A stretch of 64,000 nucleotides of DNA from Planctomycetaceae bacterium (GTDB lineage: Bacteria > Planctomycetota > Planctomycetia > Planctomycetales > Planctomycetaceae), in the NCBI GenBank assembly GCA_041398825.1, contig JAWKTX010000009.1, positions 62,001 through 126,000 on the forward strand, given 5' to 3'. The translations under genes were made by a program, and so were the position numbers. Shown here piece after piece: positions 26,676 through 36,903 of the stretch; the stretch's first letter is position 1; each line of letters starts with the position of its first letter. The notes beneath the pieces are model-generated. The model had not been told where the DNA came from and did no database searches. It saw nothing but the letters and a program-made list of their open reading frames with translations.

Positions 26676-29600
26676 ATGATTGATGTTGCTGAAACAAGTG
26701 GAAACGCTGAGAGAACGACTCGCCCCTTTGCCCATCTTCACTGTCACACCCACTACAGTCTTCTGGACGGTGTGAATCGCATTCCTGATCTTGTGAACCA
26801 CGTCAAGTCGATGGGGATGAACTCCGTTGCCATCACTGATCACGGCAATCTTTATGGAGCGATTGAGTTCTACAACGTTTGCCGTGACAAGGGTGTCAAT
26901 CCCATTATCGGGTACGAAGCATACGTCGCTCCCGGACGCAGAACAGACAGAAGCGCGAGCCGGATGAAGGAAGCTCAGTCCCACCTGACGCTGCTGGCTA
27001 TGAATCGGCAGGGATTCGATAACCTCATTCAGATGTCGTCTGCGGCGTATCTGGAAGGCTTCTACTACAAGCCACGTATCGACCGTGAACTGCTGGAACA
27101 GTGCAACGAGGGGATCATTTGTTTGTCCGGTTGCGCATCGAGCGAATTGTCAAAGCTGCTGCTTGCAGAGAAGCAGGACGAAGCCGAACAACTTGCCGCT
27201 TGGTACAGTCGGGTGTTCGGAGATCGTTTCTATATGGAAATCCAGGATGCAGGATTCCAGATTCAGAAAGACTGCCTCGAACTAACGGTCGATCTTGCCA
27301 AACGAATGGGCCTGCCGCTGGTCGCCACAAACGACGCCCATTATCTGAAACGCGAAGATGCAGCCGTTCAGGACGTGATGTTGTGCGTAAACACTCGCAC
27401 AACTCGGGACGATCCACGGCGAATGAAGATGGAACACGATGGCTTGTACGTGTGTTCTCCGGACGAGATGTACGGCATTTTTAAAGGACTTGAAGATGCG
27501 GTGGCCCGTTCTCAGGAGATCGCGGATCGTGTGGATATTCAGCTGGGCGATCGAAAGCTGTATCCCGTGTTTCGCCCCGAGAATGGCCAGACGGATATCG
27601 ACTATCTGAAAGATCTTTGCGACAAACGGATGCACGAACGATACGGTGACGAGCTCACCGACGCGCACTGGAAACGACTGCAATACGAACTGAGCGTGAT
27701 TGAAAGCAAAGGGTACGCAAGCTACTTCCTGATCGTCTGGGACTTCGTTGAATTTGCGAGGCGACATGGCATCCCGTGTGGTGCGAGAGGTTCTGCATGC
27801 GGTGCTATTGTGGCTTATCTGTTGCGGCTGGGTGATGTGTGTCCGCTGAAGTACGACCTTCTATTCGAACGCTTCCTTGACCCAAGTCGTGCGGAACCAC
27901 CCGATATCGATATCGACTTCTGCCGCGACAGACGACAGATGGTCATCGACTACACCAAGGAGAAATACGGTGCAGGCAGCGTTGCCCAGATTGGAACCTA
28001 CGGAACACTGAAAGCCAAGAATGCGATCCGTGATGTTGGTCGCGCGCTAAATGTTCCGCTGTCTCGGGTCAATGAACTGGCGAAGATGGTTCCGGACACG
28101 CTGAACATCAAGCTCAAAACAGCGATCGATGAAAGTCCCGAACTGAAGATGGCTTATGACACAGACCCCGCAGCCCGAGAACTGCTGGACTACGCAATCG
28201 CTGTCGAAGGATTGGCCCGCAGTGCCGGAACTCACGCTGCCGGTGTCGTAATTGCGGACGTCGAACTGGGGAAGGTTTTGCCGCTGCAGACGATTACCGG
28301 CAAAGAAGACGTCATCACGCAGTGGGATGGTCCGACCGTCGAAGCGGTCGGTCTGCTGAAGATGGATTTTCTCGGGCTCAGAAACCTGACTATTCTGGAC
28401 AAAGCGGTTCAGAACGTGAAGAGAACGCACCCGGACTTCGATCTTGAGTACGTCAAGAATAATCTGTCGGACAAGGAAACGTTTGCCCTTTTGCAGCGAG
28501 GTGAAACGAAGGGCGTGTTTCAGTTGGAATCCGGCGGGATGCGTGATCTCCTGACCAAGATGCGACCGGACTGCTTTGCCGACATCATCGCAACGTCCGC
28601 ACTCTATCGCCCCGGGCCGCTCGAAGGTGGCATGGTGATGGAATATGTCGACGTCAAAAACGGAAGAAAGGAACCCCGCAAAGTTCATCCTGTTGTGGAC
28701 GAAATTCTCGCCGAAACGTACGGCGTCATGGTCTACCAGGAGCAGGTGATGCGAATTCTGAATCGCGTCGGAAATGTGGAACTGGCAAATGCATACAAAT
28801 GCATTAAGGCCATCAGCAAGAAAAAAGAAAAGATCATCGCCAGCTACCATCAGGATTACATTGATGGAGCCAAGTCAAACGGCATTTCAGAAGAAATTGC
28901 GCAGGATCTCTGGAATCTGATTATCGCATTCGCGGGCTATGGTTTTAACAAGTCGCACTCAACGGCCTATGGTCTGATCGCGTACGAAACAGCCTACCTG
29001 AAGGCTCACTACCCGGTGGAATTCATGGCCGCGCTGCTGAGTTGCGAAATGGAAAGCAGCGAGAGAATTAGTGAGCATATCGATGATGCTCGCCGAATGC
29101 AGATTGAAATTCTGCCTCCCGATATCAATCGTTCGATCGTGGATTTTGGATTCATTGACGGCAAGATCACATTCGGTCTGGGGGCCATCAAGGGAGTCGG
29201 TGAGTCTGCTGTGAGTGCGCTGGTCGAGGAGCGGGAAGCAAACGGCCCATTCAAAGATCTGTTTGATATGACCGAACGCGTCGACCCTAAAGTACTGAAC
29301 AAGAGCACTCTGGAAACTCTGATCAAAGCCGGCGTTCTGGATACTCTTCCCGGAACACGTGCACAGCAGATGGAACTTGTTGAACGCGCTGTGCAATCAT
29401 CGATTTCACGGCACAAAGACAAAGCGCGGGGACAGAAAAGTCTTTTTGGCGATGATGACGAAGACGAAGTCGACGACCAGGGTAACGCGGTGGGAATGAA
29501 TCTGCCGGATGTTCCGGACTGGACACACACCCAGATGCTGGCGTTTGAGAAAGAGGCCTTTGGTTTCTACCTTACATCACACCCACTGACTCAGCATTCA

Positions 29601-30278
29601 CGCCGGCTGGAAAGATTCGCCGCCAACAGGAATTCTGAGCTTGCTGAAATGGAAGACGGCGCTCCGGTAATGATTGGTGGGATGATCTCTTCAATCAAAA
29701 TGGCGAACTCGAAGAAACCCAGCCGCAACGGCAATTCGAAGTACGCGAATTTCGATCTGGACGATCCGACAGGAATCGTTCGCTGCATTGCCTGGCCCGA
29801 CGACTATTCGCGGTTCGAAGACCTGATCAAAACCGAGAATGTGGTGTTCGTTCAGGGGCGGGTCGATCGACGAGGTCGAGAACCTAACGTGATCGTAAAC
29901 CGGATCTATTCGCTGGATCAGGCCGACCGGGAGTTTACGGCTCAGGTGACAATCAAATTCGAACGCGGCATTCATACGTTCGACGATGTCGAACGCGTTC
30001 GCGCCATACTTGGGCGTTATCAGGGAAGCACCAACGTGGTGCTGGTCGTTGATTCGTTTGCAGAACAATCCACTGATGATGGATCAACCGTGAGCGAAGC
30101 GGACATGGATACAGCCGTTTCCAATCGACTGCGTTATGTGATGACAACGTCAACCGATTGCCACGTAAATGTCGGCCCGGAGTTTCTGCAGGCACTCACC
30201 GAAACAGTGGGGGATGAAAACTACGATCTGAAAGCTGCCAGGGTCAAAAAGGCCAGTTCAGGATCCATTGGCCGATAG
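26676..30278 (+). CDS. dnaE: DNA polymerase III subunit alpha
   Basis: About 1200 residues from ATG 26676, preceded by GGAG; a GTG at 26652 is in frame and possible. The PHP domain begins FAHLHCHTHYSLLDG with AITDHGNLYG next, the polymerase palm has the catalytic triad in PDIDIDFCRDRR, and ARGSACGAIVAYLL precedes it. A tandem HhH region with YGFNKSHSTAYGLIAYETAYLK and the OB-fold (near residues 1000-1080) complete the DnaE1 order. It is the main replicative polymerase. Kept HxH residues in the PHP domain resemble Thermus and Mycobacterium, where PHP is the proofreading exonuclease. A terminator follows ten bases after the stop. Confidence 0.97.
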   Translation: MIDVAETSGNAERTTRPFAHLHCHTHYSLLDGVNRIPDLVNHVKSMGMNSVAITDHGNLYGAIEFYNVCRDKGVNPIIGYEAYVAPGRRTDRSASRMKEAQSHLTLLAMNRQGFDNLIQMSSAAYLEGFYYKPRIDRELLEQCNEGIICLSGCASSELSKLLLAEKQDEAEQLAAWYSRVFGDRFYMEIQDAGFQIQKDCLELTVDLAKRMGLPLVATNDAHYLKREDAAVQDVMLCVNTRTTRDDPRRMKMEHDGLYVCSPDEMYGIFKGLEDAVARSQEIADRVDIQLGDRKLYPVFRPENGQTDIDYLKDLCDKRMHERYGDELTDAHWKRLQYELSVIESKGYASYFLIVWDFVEFARRHGIPCGARGSACGAIVAYLLRLGDVCPLKYDLLFERFLDPSRAEPPDIDIDFCRDRRQMVIDYTKEKYGAGSVAQIGTYGTLKAKNAIRDVGRALNVPLSRVNELAKMVPDTLNIKLKTAIDESPELKMAYDTDPAARELLDYAIAVEGLARSAGTHAAGVVIADVELGKVLPLQTITGKEDVITQWDGPTVEAVGLLKMDFLGLRNLTILDKAVQNVKRTHPDFDLEYVKNNLSDKETFALLQRGETKGVFQLESGGMRDLLTKMRPDCFADIIATSALYRPGPLEGGMVMEYVDVKNGRKEPRKVHPVVDEILAETYGVMVYQEQVMRILNRVGNVELANAYKCIKAISKKKEKIIASYHQDYIDGAKSNGISEEIAQDLWNLIIAFAGYGFNKSHSTAYGLIAYETAYLKAHYPVEFMAALLSCEMESSERISEHIDDARRMQIEILPPDINRSIVDFGFIDGKITFGLGAIKGVGESAVSALVEEREANGPFKDLFDMTERVDPKVLNKSTLETLIKAGVLDTLPGTRAQQMELVERAVQSSISRHKDKARGQKSLFGDDDEDEVDDQGNAVGMNLPDVPDWTHTQMLAFEKEAFGFYLTSHPLTQHSRRLERFAANRNSELAEMEDGAPVMIGGMISSIKMANSKKPSRNGNSKYANFDLDDPTGIVRCIAWPDDYSRFEDLIKTENVVFVQGRVDRRGREPNVIVNRIYSLDQADREFTAQVTIKFERGIHTFDDVERVRAILGRYQGSTNVVLVVDSFAEQSTDDGSTVSEADMDTAVSNRLRYVMTTSTDCHVNVGPEFLQALTETVGDENYDLKAARVKKASSGSIGR

Positions 30279-30287
30279 CTCATGGCC

Positions 30288-30309
30288 CGGTCATCATCGA
30301 CCGTTTTTT
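30288..30309 (+). terminator. Rho-independent terminator of dnaE
   Basis: CGGTC (30288-30292) pairs with GACCG (30299-30303) around ATCATC, followed by TTTTTT (30304-30309). The stem is short but the position right after the dnaE stop and the T-run support it. Confidence 0.75.
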
Positions 30310-30424
30310 CTGACACTCTACCCGACGGCAATTTGTCAGCTCAAATTCAGTGTCAACTGCTGGCGGATGCCGGTAGAGATTGAGTGCAGGTAGAGATTCA
30401 GGGTAACAGGACGAAACGATTGAT

Positions 30425-31240
30425 CTACGGCTGAACGGCAGGACGTTCGAAGATGATGATGTGCTGACGCGGCAGGACATCAATCGTTTCAACGTATTTG
30501 AGACCATGTTCGGGAAGACTGGCTTCTTTCTTCACCTGGTCCTGTGACATCTTGTGAACGAGTTTTATCGGCACGGTTGGGTCTTCCATTCGATACTCAA
30601 CAAATGCGATGCGCCCGCCGGGTTTCAGTGTCTTAGAGAGTTCCCCAAGCATTTCGTACGGAAATTCAAACTCGTGATAGACATCAACCATGATGGCAAG
30701 ATCAATCGAACCTGGCTTGAGATTTGGGGACTTCTGCGTCCCTTTCACGGCAACGACATTTCGAATATCAAAGGTTCGGCAATGCTTCTTCAGGCGTTCG
30801 AGCATTTCGTCCTGCACGTCCACCGCCATGATCTTTCCATCCGGCAGAACGGCTTCTGCCATCCGAAGTGAAATCACTCCGCTTCCTGCGCCGATGTCTG
30901 CAATGACCTGACCGGGCTGAAGATTTAAAGACTTTACCAGAAGGGTTAGCCGCTCTTCGTTTTCTCTTGAGGATCTTTCAAGCCATGCTGCTCCCTGGAA
31001 GCCCATGACATGGGCGATTTCGCGGCCCATGTAGAATTTACCGATTCCATTTGGGTCATGCTCGGCTCGCCATTCATATCGGTCAACAGCAGGCGTGGCA
31101 TCATCAGCGTCGGTGCTGCCTGCCTTCTGTGGTGACCGGACCACAGTTTCATTGCCTTCATCTGAATGAGCCGGGGCGGCATGTGCAATGACGACACAGA
31201 AAGAAGTCAGGATCTTCAGGAAAAAACGAAAAGTGTCCAT
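30425..31240 (-). CDS. Exported SAM-dependent methyltransferase
   Basis: I start at ATG 31240 (MDTFRFFLKILTSFCVVIAHA), which gives 271 residues with a signal peptide; the frame is open to 31366. GGA lies before this ATG. The class I methyltransferase core begins near residue 110: VIADIGAGSGVISLRMAE is motif I, MAVDVQDEMLERLKKH motif II, and SIDLAIMVDVYHEFEFPYEML motif IV. The order matches the UbiE/Methyltransf_11/25 group. An AHVMGFQGAAWLER segment precedes the core, common in planctomycete and proteobacterial exported members. Methyl acceptor unknown. Presence of a signal on a SAM-dependent enzyme is odd because SAM is cytoplasmic. Confidence 0.88.
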   Translation of the reverse strand: MDTFRFFLKILTSFCVVIAHAAPAHSDEGNETVVRSPQKAGSTDADDATPAVDRYEWRAEHDPNGIGKFYMGREIAHVMGFQGAAWLERSSRENEERLTLLVKSLNLQPGQVIADIGAGSGVISLRMAEAVLPDGKIMAVDVQDEMLERLKKHCRTFDIRNVVAVKGTQKSPNLKPGSIDLAIMVDVYHEFEFPYEMLGELSKTLKPGGRIAFVEYRMEDPTVPIKLVHKMSQDQVKKEASLPEHGLKYVETIDVLPRQHIIIFERPAVQP

Positions 31241-31981
31241 CGGGGTTCCGGATCGCGTGCCTTCGTGTTGATGTTGATCGGCAACAGCAAGAGCGTGATC
31301 GTCGTATGAACTCGTAAAAAACCTGCGCATCTGATTCTCCTGTTTTGCGTCACTGATCGCGTGCAAGTGTTTACGTCTTTGATTTGACTGTCAACTTACA
31401 AGCTTCGATTGTGTCGCAACTGCAGAGACTTCGTCCGTTGTTCAAAAACATGTCCAAACTGCTTTTGACACGATTGCCACATCTCTGTACTCTCCGCCCC
31501 GCTCAGTGACCGACCCGGTCATTGGGTACTCTGCATGGATGCGGTTTAGCGGCACCAGGCCACGGACGGCCGACGCCGCATTTTTTTTGCGCGGACGGGC
31601 TGCAGGCACGTGAATGCTGCAGGTGCGTATGACCGTCTTAATCAGACGGCTGGCGTTTTCCTCTGGCGAGATAGGGATGCGTTGGTGGACAGGGATGCGT
31701 TGTCTGTGACAAAGCGTTCTGAATCTGTATTGCACCAGCGCCCGGCAATGCGACTCACGCGAAGAAGATTCCTGATGCCGTGCGGGCGGCGATGTCAATG
31801 GTAGACCCGCCGCCAACCTTTCCTGGTGGAAGAAATTCATTCGCAGGCAACGGTGCTGTGACTTCTGCGGCAGATCAACGGTTGCAAGAGTTCCGCTCGC
31901 AGGTCTCCTGCCCACGTGCAGTCGACGTTCTATCGTACTTTACGTCACACGTTGAGCATCATCCTGCCGAACCCTGCCACG
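31241..31981. other. Intergenic region without convincing gene
   Basis: Between the methyltransferase and the TolC gene. Open frames here show no family resemblance or good start sites. Small repeats occur: AGGGATGCGTTG twice (about 31672-31705) and CCGTCT/AGACGG as a hairpin (about 31633-31649). Confidence 0.45.
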
Positions 31982-32027
31982 GACAGACGAGACGCAACCC
32001 GCGTCTTCACTTTTCGTCTCGTCTGTC
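31982..32027 (-). terminator. Long stem-loop after the TolC-like gene
   Basis: GACAGACGAGACG (31982-31994) is the exact reverse complement of CGTCTCGTCTGTC (32015-32027), with a 20-base loop, 30 bases after the TolC stop. There is no T-run, so it may stabilise the transcript 3' end or act with Rho. Confidence 0.6.
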
Positions 32028-32057
32028 GGTTTAGAACAGATGAACGGCACCCAGTTC

Positions 32058-34247
32058 CTAGGGCTCAGTCGTTGCTGCAGGCTCAACCGGCGACACGGGC
32101 TCGTATGGCCGTTCAGGGACCGGAGATGAAATGACATTTCCGGGCATAACGCGAGGCGACAATTCCACGGTTCCGACGGGATGGTCGACCGCGAACTCCG
32201 GCGGATGTGCGTCGACTTTGGGGTTGTCGATTCCGTAGGCTCGTGCGGCAGATTTTGCCTGAGCATCACAGTAAGCGTCTGCATTCCATGCACCTTCTGC
32301 CAGCCAGATATTGTTGTGTTCGAGCAGATCTCCGGTGGCCACATGCAGTGATGTGATCGCTTTATTGTAGGCCGAAACCTGTTGATAGAATGCGATCTCA
32401 GCGGCAGCCAGTCGTTCCTGTGCTCTGACCACCACGTCCATCGAATTATCCACTTCCCGATTACTTCCACCCACTTCGAGGATGATACGATACTTTTCAA
32501 CTCGTTCGGCCGCGGCCTTCATGCGTTTCAGGGATGATTGGGCCGCCGTGTACGTGGACGAGATTTCCTGAACAGCATTTGCAACATCGTGAGCGATATT
32601 TCGTTCCTGTGCCGCCAGAACGGCATTGGCCTTTGCTAGTTGAAGTTCGTAATTCCTGACCTGACTGTGGGCCTGCCGGAAGCCGATTGGCATACTGAAC
32701 TGCAAACCAAGCGTCCATGATTCCAGATCGTCATGAGCCATGGACCCGAAGCCATTTCGAGTCGGCAATCCGGTCACGGGATCCTGCGTATTCTGCCCCA
32801 GCAGCTTATCGCCAAAGCCGTTAATGTCGTAGCTGGCAACGGCATCCAGGCGAGGTCGAACGAGACTTCGTGCCGCGTTCAACTGCAATTGCAGACTTTT
32901 GATCTGCCATTTCTGGCGACGCAGTTCTGACCGCTGGGTCAGGGCTTTTGTCAATGATCCCTGCCAGTCAGGGACAAATTCGGCAACCGAAGGCTCGTCG
33001 ACAGGTCGCAGTACTGTGCCATCATTCATCGGCATTCCCAGCAGGCGACGCAGCTCAGATTCTGCTCGGAAGATTCCGTTCAGAGCCGTCTCTGTACTTG
33101 CTTTGGTTTCGTAAACACGGTCCTTGGCAAGGAGTTCGTCAACTGGTCCGATCTTTCCGTTTCCACCAACTTCCACTGCAATGTTGGAAATCCGCCAGGT
33201 TTCAAGAGCACTCTTGTGCGCGACAACGGCGGTGTCATACGAGTGGTAGGCCAGATACAAATCCCAGTATGCATTTTCGATGTCAGCCATCGCATTTCGG
33301 ACGGCCGTTTCGAAATCTGCCAGAGTGATATCCTGATTGATGCGGGCGATGACAACGCCCTGGCTCACCCCGGCAATGGAACCGAAGGATGGATTCACTG
33401 GCCCCGCGACCCGAGTGAACTCTGTGCCGCTTCCGGCAAGCAGAGGTTGGCGAATCTGTGCTCCGATACTACCTGCGTAAGACGATGGATAGTAAGCGCC
33501 GGGGCTGTTGGTGCCGAGGTAGTCCCAGTCGTGTGAAAACTGAATGGATCCACCGGATGCAAAGGCCTTCGTCAGCGACGATCGAAATGCAGCCGTTTCG
33601 GCCGTGTTCAGGGTAAGCGGTGTCGCGGCTAGGTTATTGCGTCCGCTGGCACGCCCCCAGGTAATTCCTGTGGCGAATGTTGTGTCAAAGTCTGACAACG
33701 CAGCATTCAGTCCGCGGCGACCGAACAAGATCCCGGTTTCCTGAATCGCGGCATCGTAAACTGAATTCGCTCCCTGTGGATTCGTCAGGACAACCTTCGC
33801 GCCGACGCCACCGAGTGCGCTGGTTTCGATGATGTCGTTATGCGAAAGAGCGATGTGGAAACATTCCGAAAGCTGTATTTCCCGAACCTCATCTTCGACC
33901 CGTCGCGAAAGACTTCGAGGTTCAATTGTGCTCTGAACCGCCTGCGCCGTGGTGTTATCCAGGTTAGGCCACGAAATCCGCGTGTCGTAGTTTCGGTTGT
34001 CGTCTACGCGACAATCCGGCTCCAGCAGATACTGAAGATCTGATACAGTGGACTTCCTCGTCGTGGAGCAACCACTCAACAGCAGAGTGCTGCAGAGCGA
34101 AGCGACAAAGCTGCGTTTGAGGATGCGGGTCGCAAGTTTCAGGAATAACGATGTCGAGCATCCTTCAGCCGGAGAATCTGCTTCAGATCTGCTCATCCAC
34201 GCGTCAGGGAGCGCGCGCTGTCTTCTTTGAACGGGACCAAGTTGCAT
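32058..34247 (-). CDS. TolC-family outer membrane efflux lipoprotein
   Basis: Up to 729 residues. The lipobox LLLSGC (Cys about residue 60 from the ATG at 34247) marks a lipoprotein. The start at 34247 has AGGTG nearby; ATG 34196 is an alternative without a ribosome site. The OEP repeats show as long heptad-rich helices: ITLADFETAVRNAMADIENAYWDLYLAYHSYDTAV, then ELRRQKWQIKSLQLQLNAARSLVRPRLDAVASYD, and later NYELQLAKANAVLAAQERNIAHDVANAVQ. It would form a trimeric outer membrane duct of an efflux or type I secretion system. No membrane fusion protein or pump gene is adjacent. The C-terminal 60 residues are Pro/Glu-rich. Confidence 0.88.
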   Translation of the reverse strand: MQLGPVQRRQRALPDAWMSRSEADSPAEGCSTSLFLKLATRILKRSFVASLCSTLLLSGCSTTRKSTVSDLQYLLEPDCRVDDNRNYDTRISWPNLDNTTAQAVQSTIEPRSLSRRVEDEVREIQLSECFHIALSHNDIIETSALGGVGAKVVLTNPQGANSVYDAAIQETGILFGRRGLNAALSDFDTTFATGITWGRASGRNNLAATPLTLNTAETAAFRSSLTKAFASGGSIQFSHDWDYLGTNSPGAYYPSSYAGSIGAQIRQPLLAGSGTEFTRVAGPVNPSFGSIAGVSQGVVIARINQDITLADFETAVRNAMADIENAYWDLYLAYHSYDTAVVAHKSALETWRISNIAVEVGGNGKIGPVDELLAKDRVYETKASTETALNGIFRAESELRRLLGMPMNDGTVLRPVDEPSVAEFVPDWQGSLTKALTQRSELRRQKWQIKSLQLQLNAARSLVRPRLDAVASYDINGFGDKLLGQNTQDPVTGLPTRNGFGSMAHDDLESWTLGLQFSMPIGFRQAHSQVRNYELQLAKANAVLAAQERNIAHDVANAVQEISSTYTAAQSSLKRMKAAAERVEKYRIILEVGGSNREVDNSMDVVVRAQERLAAAEIAFYQQVSAYNKAITSLHVATGDLLEHNNIWLAEGAWNADAYCDAQAKSAARAYGIDNPKVDAHPPEFAVDHPVGTVELSPRVMPGNVISSPVPERPYEPVSPVEPAATTEP

Positions 34248-34353
34248 AGGAGCACCTGTTCGTCGAGAAATTCGATTTGAATTCGGTCGACCAGGTCAGC
34301 TCGACGGCAGTTTCTGCACGCAACGAACGATACGCGTGATCCAAATCTCTGGA

Positions 34354-34680
34354 TCAATCGACCGCCTGGTCACAACTCGTATCGACGGAGGAATTCGCAG
34401 CACTTGATGAATTGGAACCAGGGCCATACTCCGTATAAGGCAATCCAAGCAACTTCTTCACAAAGACAACCTCACCCGCATCGTTTCCCTCAACCGCATG
34501 ACCGACAAATTGCAAACAATAGCCACCGGCAAAACACGCCAATGCCCAGTACCACTCAGATCCAGCTGCAATACACCATGGTGTTCCTACAAAAGTCAGA
34601 GGTACGCCCAGGAGGTGCAGTGCCTGATTGAAACGGTTACGGTGGCGTGGTAAATAATTCCGAATAAACCGCTTGATCAT
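34354..34680 (-). CDS. Mpo1-like (DUF962) membrane protein
   Basis: A 108-residue protein with two hydrophobic segments (about 22-40 and 44-62). RFNQALHLLGVPLTFVG and LQFVGHAVEGNDAGE match the short bacterial Mpo1/YGL010w family, whose yeast member is an iron-dependent dioxygenase in fatty acid alpha-oxidation; the His residues in ALHLLG and VGHAVEG are the conserved ligands. Whether the bacterial form has that activity is not known. The C terminus after VKKLLGLPY is low complexity. It follows no obvious operon. Confidence 0.75.
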   Translation of the reverse strand: MIKRFIRNYLPRHRNRFNQALHLLGVPLTFVGTPWCIAAGSEWYWALACFAGGYCLQFVGHAVEGNDAGEVVFVKKLLGLPYTEYGPGSNSSSAANSSVDTSCDQAVD

Positions 34681-35205
34681 GTTGCGTCAACCTGTCCGAT
34701 TGTCTGTGTTTTCTGATGTTTGCCGATTGCGTCAAATTCAACGATGAATTCTCGCAAGAACGCGTCGGCTGCCTCGGTCCATTGCCTGGGACCATGGTAT
34801 CCCGAACGGGCATCATATTCACCGCAGCGCACAAGATTCGATGAAGGATCTGGGACTTCCGTTTCCCTGTCCTGTCGCAGACTTTGGCACACCGAGTTCG
34901 CAGAAGATGCATCTCTTCTATAAGAACTCAGGCGCACCGCCCACTTTCATCGGGAGCAAAGTTTGCTGCGACGGAAGTGTGGCGCACGGATCTGATGGCA
35001 AGCTTCGCAATCACCATCAGCGCATGGCAAATTCAGCGGAACACGGCAAAAGTCTGACGCAAACCCTCGGAATTCTCGCAACTTCCGTTACAACGACCAA
35101 CGCGAATTGCCGGTTTGAATCCCTGTATTCCCGGCGGATATTCCCGGCAGCCTTGGTTCCTGTGGCAGGATCAGGGTTGTAGTCCAAAACGGTGAGGCAA
35201 TCGGA
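34681..35205. other. Intergenic region upstream of the sulfatase
   Basis: A 525-base gap between divergent Mpo1-like and sulfatase genes. No open frame here shows family resemblance, and I see no clear regulatory repeat. It should hold both promoters. Confidence 0.45.
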
Positions 35206-36903
35206 ATGATGAGAAAGAAGTCCCGAATCCCCATATCAACTTTGCCCGATTCCTACTCAGCAATGCCTGGGAGGTGCGTGGCAATCATTTTGCAGGCACT
35301 TTGTCTGGCGACGCTGCTGCTTTTTCCAGAGCCAGTGTGCGTTGCTTCGGATCGCCCGAACATTCTGCTGATGATGGTTGATGATCTCGGTTTTTCTGAT
35401 TTCGGGTGCTATGGCAGCGAAATTCGCACACCGAACGTTGATGCGCTGGCCGCCGGCGGGATACGGATGTCTCAGTTCTATAACACGGCCAAATGTCATT
35501 CCTCAAGAATCTGCCTGCTGACCGGAAAGTACACTTTTCAGGCAGGCAACGAAGCGATGGATCAGGCGCTGACTGCGGGGGAGGTAATGAAGGCGAACGG
35601 TTATGCGACGTCGATGACAGGCAAGTGGCACCTTCGCCAGCAACCGACTGATCGTGGATTTGAACGCTACTGGGGACACCTGTCTGGCGCGACGAACTAT
35701 TTTGTTGGCGACAATACATTTCGACTGAATGGCGAGCCGTGGAGTGACTTTGGGAAGGACTTCTACACAACGGATGCCAATGTCGATTACGCCATCCAAT
35801 TCATCGATGAAGCCATCACAGAAAAGAAGCCATTTTTTCACTACATCGCCTTCAATGCGCCACACTATCCGCTGCAGGCAAAGAGACAAGACATTGAAAA
35901 ATACAGGGGCGTCTATTCCGATGGCTGGGATGCGGTCCGCCATGATCGCTACGAGAAACAGTTGAAGCTGGGCATCATCAACAGCAGGTTCAAACTGAGT
36001 GAGCGGCCCGATTATATCCCGGCATGGGAAGAGCTGACGGCGGATGAACGCAGGTGGGAAGAAGACCGCATGGAAGTCTTTGCTGCGATGGTGGATTGCG
36101 TGGACCAGAACATCGGGCGTCTTGTTGCTCACCTGAAATCCAGGGGAGTCTTCGATAATACGCTGATACTACTTGTTTCTGACAATGGGGCGTGTCCGTT
36201 CGAACGCACACGCGGGCGGGAGTTTCAACCCTGGGATCACCGTTCCTACTGGTGCTACGATGTCGGCTGGGCCCATGTCGGCAACACACCTTTTCGCTGG
36301 TATAAACAGAACCAGCATGAAGGCGGAGTCTCATCGCCGCTGATTGCACACTGGCCAGACGGACTTACTGCAGCGAAGGGTTCTGTCAGTGATCAGCCGG
36401 GGCATTTGATTGATTTGCTTGCAACCTGCGTCGATGCAGCTGACGCTGAGTATCCATCGGAATACGGCGGAATACGGACAACGCCCATCCAGGGAAAATC
36501 GCTGTTGCCTCTGCTGAAAGGCCAGCAACGGGAGCCACATGAATGGTTGTACTTCCAGTTTGCGAATAACCGCGCTCTTCGTCGTGGCGACTGGAAAGTC
36601 GTGAGCGCTGCCGGGGGACGGTGGGAACTGTATAATCTGGCTGAAGACCGCACGGAATTGAACGACCGCTCTACCGAGATGCCCTGGCTTACCAAAGAGC
36701 TGGCCGATCTCTGGTTTCAGGTTGCGGAACAAACGGATGGGTTGCCGCAGAATTTTCGAAAGCCTGTTGGCGACTCTCTCATGACATTTCCAGCTTCTTC
36801 CATGACCGCGCGAAAGGCAGGCCCGGGAAAGGCTGATGTGAACAGCACCCCGGGACGGTCGACTGGAAAACGTGAAGGAAAGAAAGGTAAGAACAAAGAC
36901 TAA
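35206..36903 (+). CDS. Arylsulfatase-type sulfatase
   Basis: A 565-residue exported protein. A hydrophobic signal lies near residues 23-47, then RPNILLMMVDDLGFSDFGCYG with metal ligands Asp59 and Asp60. The active-site motif is KCHSSRICLLTGKY: Cys97 would become formylglycine, but Ser replaces the usual Pro/Ala two residues on (CxSxR), a variant seen in other planctomycete sulfatases. LLVSDNGACPFE carries later metal ligands and TGKWHL the catalytic Lys and His. Planctomycetes use such enzymes on sulfated algal polymers. The last 30 residues are Lys/Gly-rich. Its stop overlaps the next start (TAATG), so the two are coupled. Confidence 0.93.
   Translation: MMRKKSRIPISTLPDSYSAMPGRCVAIILQALCLATLLLFPEPVCVASDRPNILLMMVDDLGFSDFGCYGSEIRTPNVDALAAGGIRMSQFYNTAKCHSSRICLLTGKYTFQAGNEAMDQALTAGEVMKANGYATSMTGKWHLRQQPTDRGFERYWGHLSGATNYFVGDNTFRLNGEPWSDFGKDFYTTDANVDYAIQFIDEAITEKKPFFHYIAFNAPHYPLQAKRQDIEKYRGVYSDGWDAVRHDRYEKQLKLGIINSRFKLSERPDYIPAWEELTADERRWEEDRMEVFAAMVDCVDQNIGRLVAHLKSRGVFDNTLILLVSDNGACPFERTRGREFQPWDHRSYWCYDVGWAHVGNTPFRWYKQNQHEGGVSSPLIAHWPDGLTAAKGSVSDQPGHLIDLLATCVDAADAEYPSEYGGIRTTPIQGKSLLPLLKGQQREPHEWLYFQFANNRALRRGDWKVVSAAGGRWELYNLAEDRTELNDRSTEMPWLTKELADLWFQVAEQTDGLPQNFRKPVGDSLMTFPASSMTARKAGPGKADVNSTPGRSTGKREGKKGKNKD

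Noticed and set aside
28047..28850. Long open frame of 267 codons antisense to dnaE
   Set aside because: Shadow of the strong codon bias in dnaE; no family resemblance.
31442..31915. Open frame of 157 codons in the gap before the TolC gene
   Set aside because: No family resemblance, no ribosome site, residue use unlike neighbouring proteins.
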